Assembly (NCBI GenBank): GCA_017591395.1
Contig: WEDG01001085.1
Location: forward strand, 33,501 to 97,500
Direction of reading: 5' to 3'
From: Schistocephalus solidus
Taxonomy: Eukaryota; Platyhelminthes; Cestoda; Diphyllobothriidea; Diphyllobothriidae
DNA length: 64,000 bases
Below, piece after piece: positions 1-11,600 of the stretch. The first letter of the stretch is position 1. Every line of letters begins with the position of its first letter. The translations under genes and the position numbers were made by a program. The notes beneath the pieces were generated by a model. That model was not told where the DNA came from, made no database searches, and was given only the letters and a program-made list of their open reading frames with translations.

Positions 1-1790
1 GGTCAGGACGTAGCATTAGCAGCACGCTCTTGGATCCTGTTTACCTAGATACAAATAAAGTTGTTTATCTAAACCAAAACTGATGAGGAGTCGCGTAGTT
101 CAAGCCCCTTTCTGTGTTTTCTTCCACGTGTTTACAAATACCTAATTATCCTTAACTACCATAAGAAATAAGATGATAAATATTATACAGGATCTTAACG
201 GGTGACTTGAACCACATTATATGTGAGCATTCAACAGTGGTGCAAGAGCAAATTATTGACATAATTTATGACTTTTGCAGTCATAGGTTTCGCAGCTAAT
301 TGGCAGCAGTCAACTCATATCCGTAATATTTTTCCTCGGAGAATAACTTCGTGCTTTCATAGGGTCCCGGTATTTCCGGATAATACATGGTATTTTTGCC
401 CATACTGAGATATGGAAAATTTTAACGGAGAGCAGGGCTTGCCAATTTACGTGAATGCTTTCGTCTTTAAACATAAGCAACCCGTCCTCCGTCGTCCCTT
501 TTAATTTTAGGAAAAGGGCTGCTGTTGTTTATCTGTTGATGCTACTTTGTACAGTGTGGGGAATTTCAAGTTCCGCCTCGCCAGGAAACGCCAGGACCCC
601 AAAATATCAGAGGATCTGTTTCTTTATTATAGTATTTCATTTCTGGCACCAGTACTTGACATTACTGACGTTTGCATGACTGAAACGCCAGGCGAATAAA
701 ACTCTTGCCCCAGTGATAGCATCTACTTCTGCTCAATTAATGACAGCGTCTTTATTAAAACTGCTACTAGTAATGAGAAGTACGTTGACACGTAGAAAAA
801 AATGTTTCAATTTTATGGTTGAAGCGACTGAAAATATGAGAAATTTTCTGTCACGGAGGTTAACCAGCAATGCAAGGACACTGCACCTGCGTAAAATGTG
901 AGCTCAAATTCTAGTTCAATACCAATTTATGCTTAAGCCAGCTTGCCAAGAAGAAACAATCATTAGATTTTTCTAACTCTGCTTGTGCTCTATGCAACGA
1001 TAAAGATGAGACCAAATTTCGACGCGGTATATGTCAGGTACTTATTATCAATTTTTCCGTTTCTTCTTTTAGTTGAAACATTACACTATGTGAAAAGTAA
1101 TTATGTGCAAATACCTCAACATGACGGAAGTGTTACTTAGCTTGAAAGCCTCGCGATAACCCCACACTGGCGCCTGTAGTTTGCAGACATCATGATGCAG
1201 GTTTCTGTTTTCTGGACAACAGGCTTTAATGGGACAAGGGGTTGTTGGAATAAGGGTATGTTAGAAGAAAGCTCTTTCGAGAGAAAGACAAAGATTACTA
1301 ATGCCAGGCTGGTAGTCAAGATCGGATTGTGACAATGAGAGGACTACAGTTCTGTCCATTCTGCAACGGTCAGTGAATTCAAGGTTTGCGAACACAATTT
1401 CCGGAACAACAAAAAATGCAAATGGCTTCGGATATCTTTAGCCAGCAATCAAAACGTCCTATTTACAGATCATCCCGGGCTTTCCGGTTTGAATGGGCGA
1501 AACTTATCTCCAATAATCGGAAAAATCGACTTTCCATCGCCTCTCTCATAGGCACAAGGTATTTCATCTTCGATTGGGTCTGTAATAGCAGTATTGGCAG
1601 GCATATCGCTTGCCAATGTCGAAACCAGTAGCCAGAACAAGTTGATGTGCAATCTTGAAGCCTCAAATGACTTTAACATGTCGCATATCTTGTTAAAAAA
1701 TGAGGATCATAAAGTTCCTGGAATAACGGCCTTGTGCTTCTCTTTGAACACTTCAGGAAGGCCCTACTTGACAAAGACAAGCTTTTCATC
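1..1790. other. No gene identified
   Basis: Only short ORFs in several frames are present, none recognised. The stretch near 480-560 has weak similarity to the sequence just before the gypsy primer site at 34.8 kb (shared short blocks around TCGTCGTCCCT and TGATGCTA), so an old LTR fragment is possible but unproven. Confidence 0.4.
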
Positions 1791-1794
1791 GACT

Positions 1795-1886
1795 GACAGT
1801 TTGACCGCCGGTTTCGACTAGGTCTACCGTGTACCCCACGGCAAGGTGATGAAAGGGTTGTGACTTGCACGTGATTCAGACCCTCG
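1795..1886 (-). repeat. Family C dispersed repeat, 3' end only
   Basis: Read on the minus strand, this segment matches the last 90 bp of the family C repeat at 17.6 kb. It carries the 'AATCACGTGCAAGTCAC' block, the 'ACGGTAGACCTAGTCGAA' block and the terminal 'GGTCAAACTGTC'. It stops where the other copies stop, which helps define the 3' end of the family. This is the only minus-strand copy in the window. Confidence 0.7.
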
Positions 1887-2330
1887 TTCTCACACATGAG
1901 CAGCAGTAGCAGCAGAACTATTGCCGGACAGCAATGTCACGCTGCGGTGAACAGAGATAGCTCATTCTGAATATTCAGAAACAATCTCATTTGAGCTGAC
2001 GTTCGTGTCTCATTTAATGTCGACTTACTTATAGTTTCAGTTACTTTCCAGCTATGACTCGTTATTCTACGTCCATTTAACTGTAATACCTATATGCAAT
2101 AAAGTTTCAAACGTTAAGTAGACAAATTACACAGAAATTCTCTGAGAACCGATATACTCAGCATGATTCGCACAAAACCTTCGGATACCAACTTTTCAAA
2201 AACGGCCCACCCAATTCTGTTCACATTCGGATAAACAATAAGCATTTTATTTTAACTGGTGTCTGTTTTAACCAGAGAGACATCAATAGTGTCGATACTG
2301 CCCCGTAAACTAAAATATTGCAGTATTCAC

Positions 2331-2696
2331 CTTCTGATAGGGGGTGATCAAGTTGGCTTCCGTCAATAGTATCACATATGATGACGGGGAACATATGTTC
2401 TCCTTCTTTGGCTCCCACGACCATTACATATCGTCCAGACGCTGCAAGATGCGAGATGCAGGTTGGCTGAGTGACGCCCCTGGAAGAAAGCATCCGAGGG
2501 CGCAGAACCCTTCTGTTGCTTACTGGCCGCAGGCTTGGCACGTAGCTCTGCCGCCGGATGCTACGGGCACCGTCTTGAGAGGCGACCCAGAATCTGATTG
2601 CACCACTGGTATCGACGGACAAATATTCCTCCTTGTCAAAAAACTTGATAAGACAAGCCATTGATTCAGGTGCTAGTGGGCGATCAACGTGCACAC
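2331..2696 (-). CDS. WD40-type gene, exon (most 3' seen)
   Basis: This 122-codon open exon has a polypyrimidine-AG acceptor before 2696 and an AAG|GTGAAT donor after 2331. It encodes a beta-propeller blade motif ('EEYLSVDTSGAIRFW', ending in the W of a WD repeat) followed by a second blade-like strand pattern ('GRYVMVVGAKEG'). It begins with two bases of a split codon, which fits the single leftover base of the exon ending at 2801. The protein resembles the propeller region of cilia-associated WD proteins such as CFAP44 in general pattern only; I cannot name the orthologue. Downstream exons may lie beyond the left edge. Confidence 0.6.
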
Positions 2697-5600
2697 CTGT
2701 ATGCTCCAGGTCTAAAAAACATTAAAGCCATATAATTAACGGTACTTTGTAATATTTAGTAGTAAAAGCTTTTTGTGTATATTCGTCAGCATAGGCTTAC
2801 CCGGTTGCCGCGTCTCTTGAACAGTGGTGTCCGCCTGACCCACTGCAACCGTCAGGATACCTCCACCCTCCGTGCAGAGGTGAGCAAGACTACCATCCGA
2901 TCTACAAATCACTAGGCTACTGCCAGAAACCCTCGAATTTATTCGATGTTGCATGAAACAGGACAATTGGCCAGATTGGTGAGATGTGAGTCAAGGTATC
3001 TGGCAGAGAGGAAATCTGTTTTACATCGGACATCACAGTAATCAGATATGGGCATGGTGAACACCGTGTCGAAAAGGCCGCGAGCGAGCCATCCTGAAAA
3101 AAAAATACAATCAAAACATCGCCAAGAGTATGTGGGGCGTCACATAACCGACATGACAATCACGGTTTGGAACAGAGATAAATTCAATAGTATAGTCATA
3201 AGCTGGGACTTTCTGAAACTGTAGTTTTCTCTTGTAGTAATCAGAAGAAACTTGTTCGTTGCTGATTCCGTTCAGACTTCTGACGCCAGTTAATATGCGG
3301 GCAAGAGCGTAATATGCAACCCAACTCAAGGAAAAAAAAAGTATAGGTCAGCGTGTAATGCGTAACCCTAATTCTATACAGCGTGCTCGTTAGGGTTAGC
3401 ATACGTTATCGGGTTATTAGGGTCCCACAACAATTCTTTGGCAGTGGGAGGACCGAAGTATCGGGTCAAATAGCAACTTTCCAAGCGGTAACTACTAGGA
3501 TGCCACGGTCGTTTAAAAACGCATCCATTTTACTTTGATAATGAAAGGTCACGCACAGCGGGTCTCATTCTTGCTCCCGTCAAGGGTCTGAATAAAAGTG
3601 GGTCAGGGCAGCTAGGAATGATATCGCGCATATTGGTCAGCGTGAGGTACTAGGATATGGCAGTCCGGGAAGATGGATTACCCATCAGCCTAGCTACTGG
3701 ATACCCGGTGCATCCACAGGTGGCGGATAGTGGAACGGCCTTCAGTGAAGGTTATCGGCAAAATAAGTAGACTCGGGTCCGGCGATTAAGCAGTCGTGAA
3801 CCGGCAGCAAAAGTGCTACTAGAGTGCAACGGGCTGAGGTCTGGCACTCTAAAAGCCTTAAAAAAAGCCGCAAAGTCCGATGATGGCACTGTGACATGGC
3901 GAGTGTGAACCGCCATAAGTTCGCTCACCCCCGACGCCTTGTGGGCAGGCTCTTAAGCCAAAGCGCTAGAGGAAACAACCTCGAAAAAACAATCCCAGCG
4001 GCTGATGGGGGCCCGCCCGTACTCACAATCCCCAAGACACCTCATGAAAATATGTCCGAATATAGCACTACGATTCATGCTACGGCGTCCGCGGGAACCG
4101 ATGCGCTCCGCAACCCTAGTCCAGTGGTACGGGGGAATAAAAGGCGAACTGGGCGACTCAATCGGAATCGGACCCTTGGTATTGGCTGCTGGAATGTGCG
4201 AACGTTCCTGGACCCTGGTACCCACAATCTGACGGCGCGCAGTCTTTATCAGTACAACGCAGATGTGTGCTGCCTGTCAGAAGTCCGAATACCTAACCCA
4301 GGCTCTCTGTAAATAAAGATCCCGGGAGCCAACTCACACTTCACTCTGTGCCACAGTGGTCCTCGCGACTTTTCTGGTAGACATGGTGTGGCGATTGCCC
4401 TCTCGCAACAAGCAAATTATGCACTGCTTGCTTGGGAACCAGTCAACGAACGGATGGCCTATGTGCGATTGAAAGGTCACTTCAAATATCCCTCTATCGT
4501 CTCCGTGTACGCACCAACTTCCTCTGCCCAACAGCGCGACAAAGAGCCATTTTACTCGCAGTTACAAGCGTTAGTTGAAGGACTCCCTCGCCGCGATCTG
4601 CTGATTGTTGCTGGGGGCTGGAATGGCCGGACTGGACTTGGTGACACCACAAACAGTCACCTTATTGGCCATTTTGGGCTTGGTTTTCGATGTGAAAATG
4701 GTGAGAGACTGCTAAAATTTGCTGCCCAGTACCGACTGTTTGTCACGAACACGGGTTTTCCAGCACCGCAACAAACACCTGCTGATCTGGTTTTCAAACG
4801 ACGGTCAAACGACCAGTCAGGTTGACTACATCCTAGTCAGTTCATGGTTCCGCAGCTGGGTTCATGATAGCAGATCGATGTGTGGTGCCGAGACTGGTAA
4901 TGTCTATGGGTCTGACCATGTTCTCGTCCGTACACGCTTAAAAATGCACCTATCATCCGCACCCAAAAATTTAACGTGCTAGCCGCCTCGATGTCACCAA
5001 AATTCGGCAACCCGGCATTGCTGAGGCCCTGAACAGAGAAATCCGGTCCTGTTTTACTACCCAAACAGACGGAGAAGGCAGTAGTGAGTGATATCACTGA
5101 AAGCATTATTATTTGGGGCAGCTGAGAAAATCCTTGGGTTAACTCAGCGACGCCGCGGTTATTGGATCAGCAACAACAAGGAACAACAAGGAACCTGGAA
5201 AGGACGGTATGCATGCTGAAATCTACAAGTCTTGTGTCGACACACTGGTACCCTGGCTACAGCAAATGATTGCACAAGCCTAGAGAGGAAGTTGTTCCGG
5301 ATGACTGGGCTAAAGGTACCCTTTTGCCTGTCCACGAGAAGGGAGATAAGACGAGATGCGAAAACTATCGGGGCATAATTCTTATCGACATTGCTGCGGA
5401 AATCTTCGCTATTGTCTTTCTCAGGCGATTCCAGGCAGTGCGTGACTTTGGAACGAGGCCCAACCAAGTCGGATTCCGTGCTGGGCGTGGATATGCGGAC
5501 CAAATATTCACACAAAGGCGTATCCTTAAATCCCGCCATAGTTACCAGCAACCGACGGCCATCTGCTTTGTCGACTTCGCCGCCACGTTCGATTCTGTCC

Positions 5601-8600
5601 ATCGTGAATCCTTATGGAGGATGATGACACTAGATGGTCTACCATCGAAAATCATCGTAATGATCAAGGCCTATTACAGTTCAACCACTACACGAGTTTT
5701 GGTCAATAACAATCTTTCAAAAGCATTCGATATTCGGTCTGGCGTTCGAAAAGGTTGTATTTTGTCGCCATCCTGTTCAACTACGCTATTGACTGGATTC
5801 TTGGGAAGGTCCTGCATGAAAACGACGGTGTTGAGATTGCACCCGGACGCCGGCTGGCTGATCTCGACTACGCCGATGATATCACCTTGATAGCTTCAAA
5901 TTTTGGTGATTTGTATTCTACGGTGTCGAAGGCGGATAAGGTTGCTTAATTGATCGGCTTGTCCATAAACGCGTGGAATGCCAAATGTTTTTTCAAGCTG
6001 CATCCCTGCCCAGGAGAAAGCGCCTATCGAGGTTGATGGTTGTCAACTTGAAGAGGTAGACAGTTTAAAATACCTTGGGGCGACGTTGCTACCGAGTGGA
6101 CAGAGTAAGGATGACATTGTCTCCCGAATCGATGCTGCTCGTTGGGTTTTCTCAAGCCTTAGAAAGTGCCTGTGGACCCGACGCGACATTTCTATCGCCA
6201 CAAAGATTCGCGTATACATTGCGTTTGTCTGTTCTGTACTTCTCTATGGCTATGAATACTGGGCTACACGCGTGTAAATTGAACGAAAATGGAGGACCAT
6301 TCTCCGAGTGAAGTATACAGACTTCGTCTCAAATGAGACAGTCCGCACTCGCTGCGCAAACATCACAAGAATATCCCAAGCCATTCAAGAACAACGACTG
6401 AGGTGGTTTGGACACGTTCTTCTTCGCCCACCTTACAAGCTCAGTCCTTGAAACAGCCCCGCTACCCAACTGGAGACGTCGAAGAGGGGTCGGCTCAAAA
6501 CATGGCTCGACACAGTTCTTCAGGACATGGAAGTTGTTCTTGAACCTTCGGTACTCGGCGTCCGTTGTTGGCGAAGAGAATGGATTGAACTGTCCACGTC
6601 TGCTGCTGCTGCAGATCGTCACGCGTGGAGGGACACAATCCGTGACATAATCGAGGTTGGCTAGATCAGGCATAATGGAAGCCGTAACAAGTACGAGTAA
6701 GTGAGGCTGCCCACTTGCCGGGGCAACAAACTATTGCGCGACACTACTAACCTCGTAGCTAGTTCTAACCTTAACTAAAACAATGAATAGGGTTGGCACT
6801 CTCATTTTCTTCCTTTAGCCCCATCCATAAAAGTCATATCTCCACCGGTCTCGTATTACTCGCTGACCTTTCCCTTGTCCCTCGAGTTGGGTCACGTGCT
6901 TGCCGATATGCACTGTGTTTCCCAAAGTGTCACACCATAAATCCATCTGTTACGGTAATAAACTCACATATTCATGTACTGATAATTTGCCTATCCATGC
7001 AAATGTTTTGATTTATGAAGAACGCTTCAAAATGATTTATTGCTATCTCATTTCCTTATGATGTCCCTAAGTCGGAATATTGCTGAACTGTTTATTTTTC
7101 TAGTGACTACTCTCCAAAATCTGACTTTAAAGTCCGAACCTTCGGTGTCTCAAATGAAAGTTTATTTGATACGACAAGACCACAGTATGCTAACGGCAGT
7201 TAACTTGTTGTGAGTGAGATCTACTTTGCTCCTTTGTATGCGTGAAAGCAGCATTTTATTAACTTATTAAACAATTGGAATGGTAGCCTCAGCCAATATG
7301 TTGAGCTAAGTCTATCGTTTTTAGCTCTAACTATTCCAATGGTCTTGAATGAGGTAGTGAGCATTCATTGTATTAAGTCAAACAGTGGCCTTGTTGTTGA
7401 TTCATCCAATTTAATGCCCCAAATGTTTTGTTTTTTTCTTTATTACTACTGAACGTATAATTAGTCCTTCAAAAACAGTAGTTAGTTTTCCGGGTCCTAG
7501 TTCACCTGGTGCAGCACAAACAGACGATCGCTGGTCCACTCCCACATTGCTCGCAGGATTGCTTGTTTGGTTACTGCACAACAGAATGGCGTTCCAGCAA
7601 AGGCGAGACACATGTGAACACTGTTTGGATGACCCTCGCAGACCGCCAGAATAGTGGCCACTTCTCCGGAATTTCCCAAATCGAGACCAAAATGACCATT
7701 GAGGTATTCTGAGGTGACGGACACCACGTCAAGTGACTTTATTCGTCCGGGCAGGTGCGACACTGGTGTAAAGTTCTGAAACGCAGGATGAAAACTGCAC
7801 TCGAGGTTAGCCCGTGGGAGGATAATTTGAAAGTTAGTTGTTCTGACAAATCAAGAACTGGAACAGACAGCTGTGGTTTTTTAAGCAATTTCAGGTCTAC
7901 GAGCATATTGGTATAGAATTTATTCAGGCGCATTCAGCCTTCATTCAGCCAATCATAACCCCGACTACCAGTTGGGACTGGAAACACCATCATGCGCTCG
8001 AGTACGGCGCAGATAGTCTACACACTGCATCTAGCAGATGGGTCATAAACACTTCATCCAACTGAAGTTCATCAGTACCTCGTCACCTGTTATTCTCTGT
8101 CGCTGTAGATTGTGTATTTATTCAAACAGGAATATGTGCACACCAATCTAGTGGCTTCCCGAAGCAAACAAGCTCCGTATGGGTGGCAAAGGTCACGAAC
8201 TGGCAACCAACTGCCGGACCGATTTATACTTGCAGAGAGGAGAGACGACAGAATATGCGAAAAAAATCGATACAGTCTGTTTCGGGCTTATTACGTCTTC
8301 ATTCAGCCAATCATAACCCTGACTATCAGCTGGGACTGGAAGCCCAATCATGCGCTCGAGTACAGCACAGACAGTCCACACACTGGGTCTAGCAGATGGG
8401 TCGTTAGCACTTCATCGAACTGAAGTTCATCAGTGCCTCGCCATCTGTCATTCTCTGTCGCTGCAGATCGGGGATTTATTCAAACAGGAATAGGCGCACC
8501 CCGATCTATTGGCTTCCCGAAGCAAACAAGCTCCTTATGGGTGGCAAAGGTCACCAACAGGCAACCAACTACCGGACCGAGTTAAACTTGCAGAGAGGAG

Positions 8601-11600
8601 AGACGACAGAATATGCGAGTAGATCGATACAGTCTGTTTTGGGCTTATTCAGTCTTCATTCATCCAATCATAACCCTGACTACCAACTGCGAATGGAAAC
8701 CCAAACCTGCGCCAGGAGCATGGCGCAAATAGTCCGCAGACTGCGTCTGACAGAAAGGTCATAAGTGCTTTATCGAAGCGAGATTTATCAGGGCCTCGCC
8801 ACCTGCCCTTCTCTGTGGTTGAAAGCGCGGCTCTCTGTACCACTGGTCTTCAGTAAGCCCAAATAGGGTGCACACACCCTAGCTGAGTCGGGATAGCATG
8901 ACAGGGCTATGGTCTCCTCTGAATTCTGGGATTGAACATCAGCACCTTTCTCCACCTTTTTCCACGACGGTGGCACCTTAATTCTTATTAAATGGCCTGG
9001 AAAACTTGTCATGCCAAACTAACGCCAGGGTGTGGAATATTTCCAGAGCTAACCGGTTCACCGTATCGGCACCCAGGTAGGTCTGAAGGCATTGCCCTCT
9101 CACAGTCATTAGACCCCTGAATCTGTTTTTTTTTTCAGCTAGACTTCCTTGAAGGTCAATTTCTACAGCCGCCGTGGGAACTACAGCTAGGCCAACAGGC
9201 TGTTCCGTATGGACGAAGTGTCAAGCAGCTTCAAAACTTCTGGGTGTTCCTCCCTGAGAGCCCAAAAATGCCGTTGGAGGTAGATATTAAATAGAATTCC
9301 CCTTCTCTGAAGTTTAAATAAGGCATTAAATTTGCCGTTTGTTTGTTTAAATAATTTCACAGTACAAAAGGGGCAAAATGCATGGACTGGTTTCCAGTTG
9401 GAGAATGCTTCTTCATTCTAATCTATTAGGCTAACCACGGAGCACTGAATTGGAAGTTTGTATAACCATTTATCTCTGTATTGAAAAAGTCATAAGTAAC
9501 TGTTTTGTGAGCAAAAATCAACAGAGGCGACCAAATATCTGGCTAGAATGCACTGTAGATGCAGGCTCATACGTAAAGAGGTTGTGCCTCCAAAAAGCGC
9601 ACTTCGTCCTCATAACAATTCTTTATAAGCTATATCAAGGAGTTAAGCGACTTTGGTCGTCCCGAAAACTATGCTTCTGTAGGCGTCTGTGGTTGCCATC
9701 TGGGCCTTAACGTACCGAATGTTGCGTAAGCAGAATTCGCAAACCGGTATCGAATTTACAGTTTTGAGAAATGACTGTTCACTGCTTAATTTTTGCTCCT
9801 GACGTAGGTTTAGCCCCCCAGCTCGGTTTAGCCTGATTCGTATTAAGGGGCTGATGACGCACGAAATGAAGAACTGGTCAAAAGTGTGGTGGCAGATCCC
9901 AGGTTACAGGTCCTTCTGCAAGACCCTGCACCGCTCAAATACCGAACACGCTATTCCTGATATGTCCTCCCCTTCCTGGCAACGGTTACCTCCGTTTTAT
10001 TCAATAAAAAATTTGTTGTTATGAGTAGGTAAAAAAGGTTAGTAGAGCACCGGAACAATATGTTTGGAATTTGGAACTCGCGCCGGCGTCAATCATCAGA
10101 ACTCGAAGCAGCAACGAAACGGCGATAGTTATAGGGGTTATTTGCCAATCAACGATCAGTGACGCCGACGTGGAGGTGGCTGCGCAGAGCTATATCTGCC
10201 GGCGCCCAATCGATCCATGATTGCCAATCACGCCCTGTAATCGTCACTTTTTTCTTGCTACTTTTATGGCTGGTGATGGATTTCTGCATGAAGTCGAAAG
10301 CTCAGACAATTAAGAAAATTGTTCTATTGCTAGGCCATTCCTACTCATACCGGCACCTGGATTTGGGACATTTACCTCCATGAGTACCGTGCCATTAATA
10401 ATTCCCCATCTGTATCTATTGGGCAGATTACTTTCACTTGTTTTTACATATATTTGATTATTAAATTTAACTTACTGATTAATTAGTAGGGAATGTGGTC
10501 AGATTTGAATAACTCACTTGACCCAAATGTGATTTAACTCACGGCTCTCGATAGGGGCCTCGTAGCTCAGTTGGCTAGAGCGTTGGGTATACTACCGTGG
10601 GCTTGAATCCCACCGAGGTCGCCGAGTTTTTCACAAGTGGGTCAAATGAATCACTGATGAATGCTCTTTATTTCTTATTATTTCTCTTAATTGAACTGTT
10701 TACTCGTAAATAATTAAGATTTCATTAGTATGATATGACGGAATCGGTTGGTGGTAAGGAATTTTCGATTACTGATAAAATATTTATAGTTAGCAATGCG
10801 TCAGTGCACCAAAGTTGTTCCGAAACCGGCCAAAATTTTTAACAACCTTTTAATAGTGCACAACCAGCTAGGACAACAGTTTAATATCGGAAACAGAAGT
10901 TTGACGATGCTGGAACCTTATGCATTGAGCCGCAGAGGATGACGGCACAAACCAATGAGAAGCTGCAAGAGCATGTAGGACTTCACAAATTTCTGCTCAC
11001 AGATATTTCGAGAAAGAAGAATGAAACCTTTCAAGTATAATTTGAATCAAGCATTGAGAGAAGATGATCCTGATAGGAGAATTGAATTCGGCTTCTAAGT
11101 AATCGCGACGGAAAGAATACCGATTTCCATAGAAAAATTATGTCCTCAGATGGAGCTTCGTTTTATCACAACGCTTTTGTACGAAAGTATCAGCTCCTTT
11201 AATAGGCTGAGTATAAGGAAGTTCGTATGTTATCTGCACCTCTTAAGTCACTGGGACTAACTGTTTGAGCGGATGTTTCAAAGGACCTTGGATCTTGAAA
11301 CCATGAACAGAGAGTTGTATGTTATTGGTAAAGCTGTTTTCGTTCACTGGAGATGCTAATCAGCACCGGTATCAACACGATATTACTCACTTATTTAATT
11401 TTTTTATCGGCTGTTGTGTTTTATTTCTCAGAGCTCGAGTCTTATGAATAACATGGTATTTATTAAAGATACATATTCACACTTGCCTGTTCAGCCCGTA
11501 TCTTATAGATCCTTGAAGTTGCAGGCGCACAACATGCCACCAGAATGTCCTTTGTGGCCTCATCAGCCTCGTATATGTAAAATGGGCCACGGTAGAGGAG

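Larger units (their letters stand above)
3420..6740 (+). mobile_element. RTE-type non-LTR retrotransposon, inactive
   Basis: This is an almost full-length LINE. About 470 bp of non-coding leader precede an apurinic-type endonuclease, a reverse transcriptase and a C-terminal tail, followed by a short 3' region. Family features are the endonuclease start 'GCWNVRTFLDPG', the 'LSEVR' motif, the RT motif 'YADD' at 5869-5880, and a C-terminus ending 'DTIRDIIEVG' at the stop codon 6662-6664. These features fit the RTE clade common in flatworms and match no LTR element. The copy cannot be autonomous because of stops, frameshifts and lost active-site residues. It sits between the 3' exons and the 7.5-kb exon of the minus-strand WD gene, probably in an intron. 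Confidence 0.85.

Noticed and set aside
1463..1900. Decayed transposase on the minus strand
   Set aside because: Two frames look mildly protein-like, but the right part is a family C repeat tail and no family motif could be named.
10556..10622. A functional tRNA gene
   Set aside because: Acceptor, D and T stems pair, but only about 15 bases lie between the D and T stems, so there is no complete anticodon arm; similar copies elsewhere show it is a repeat.
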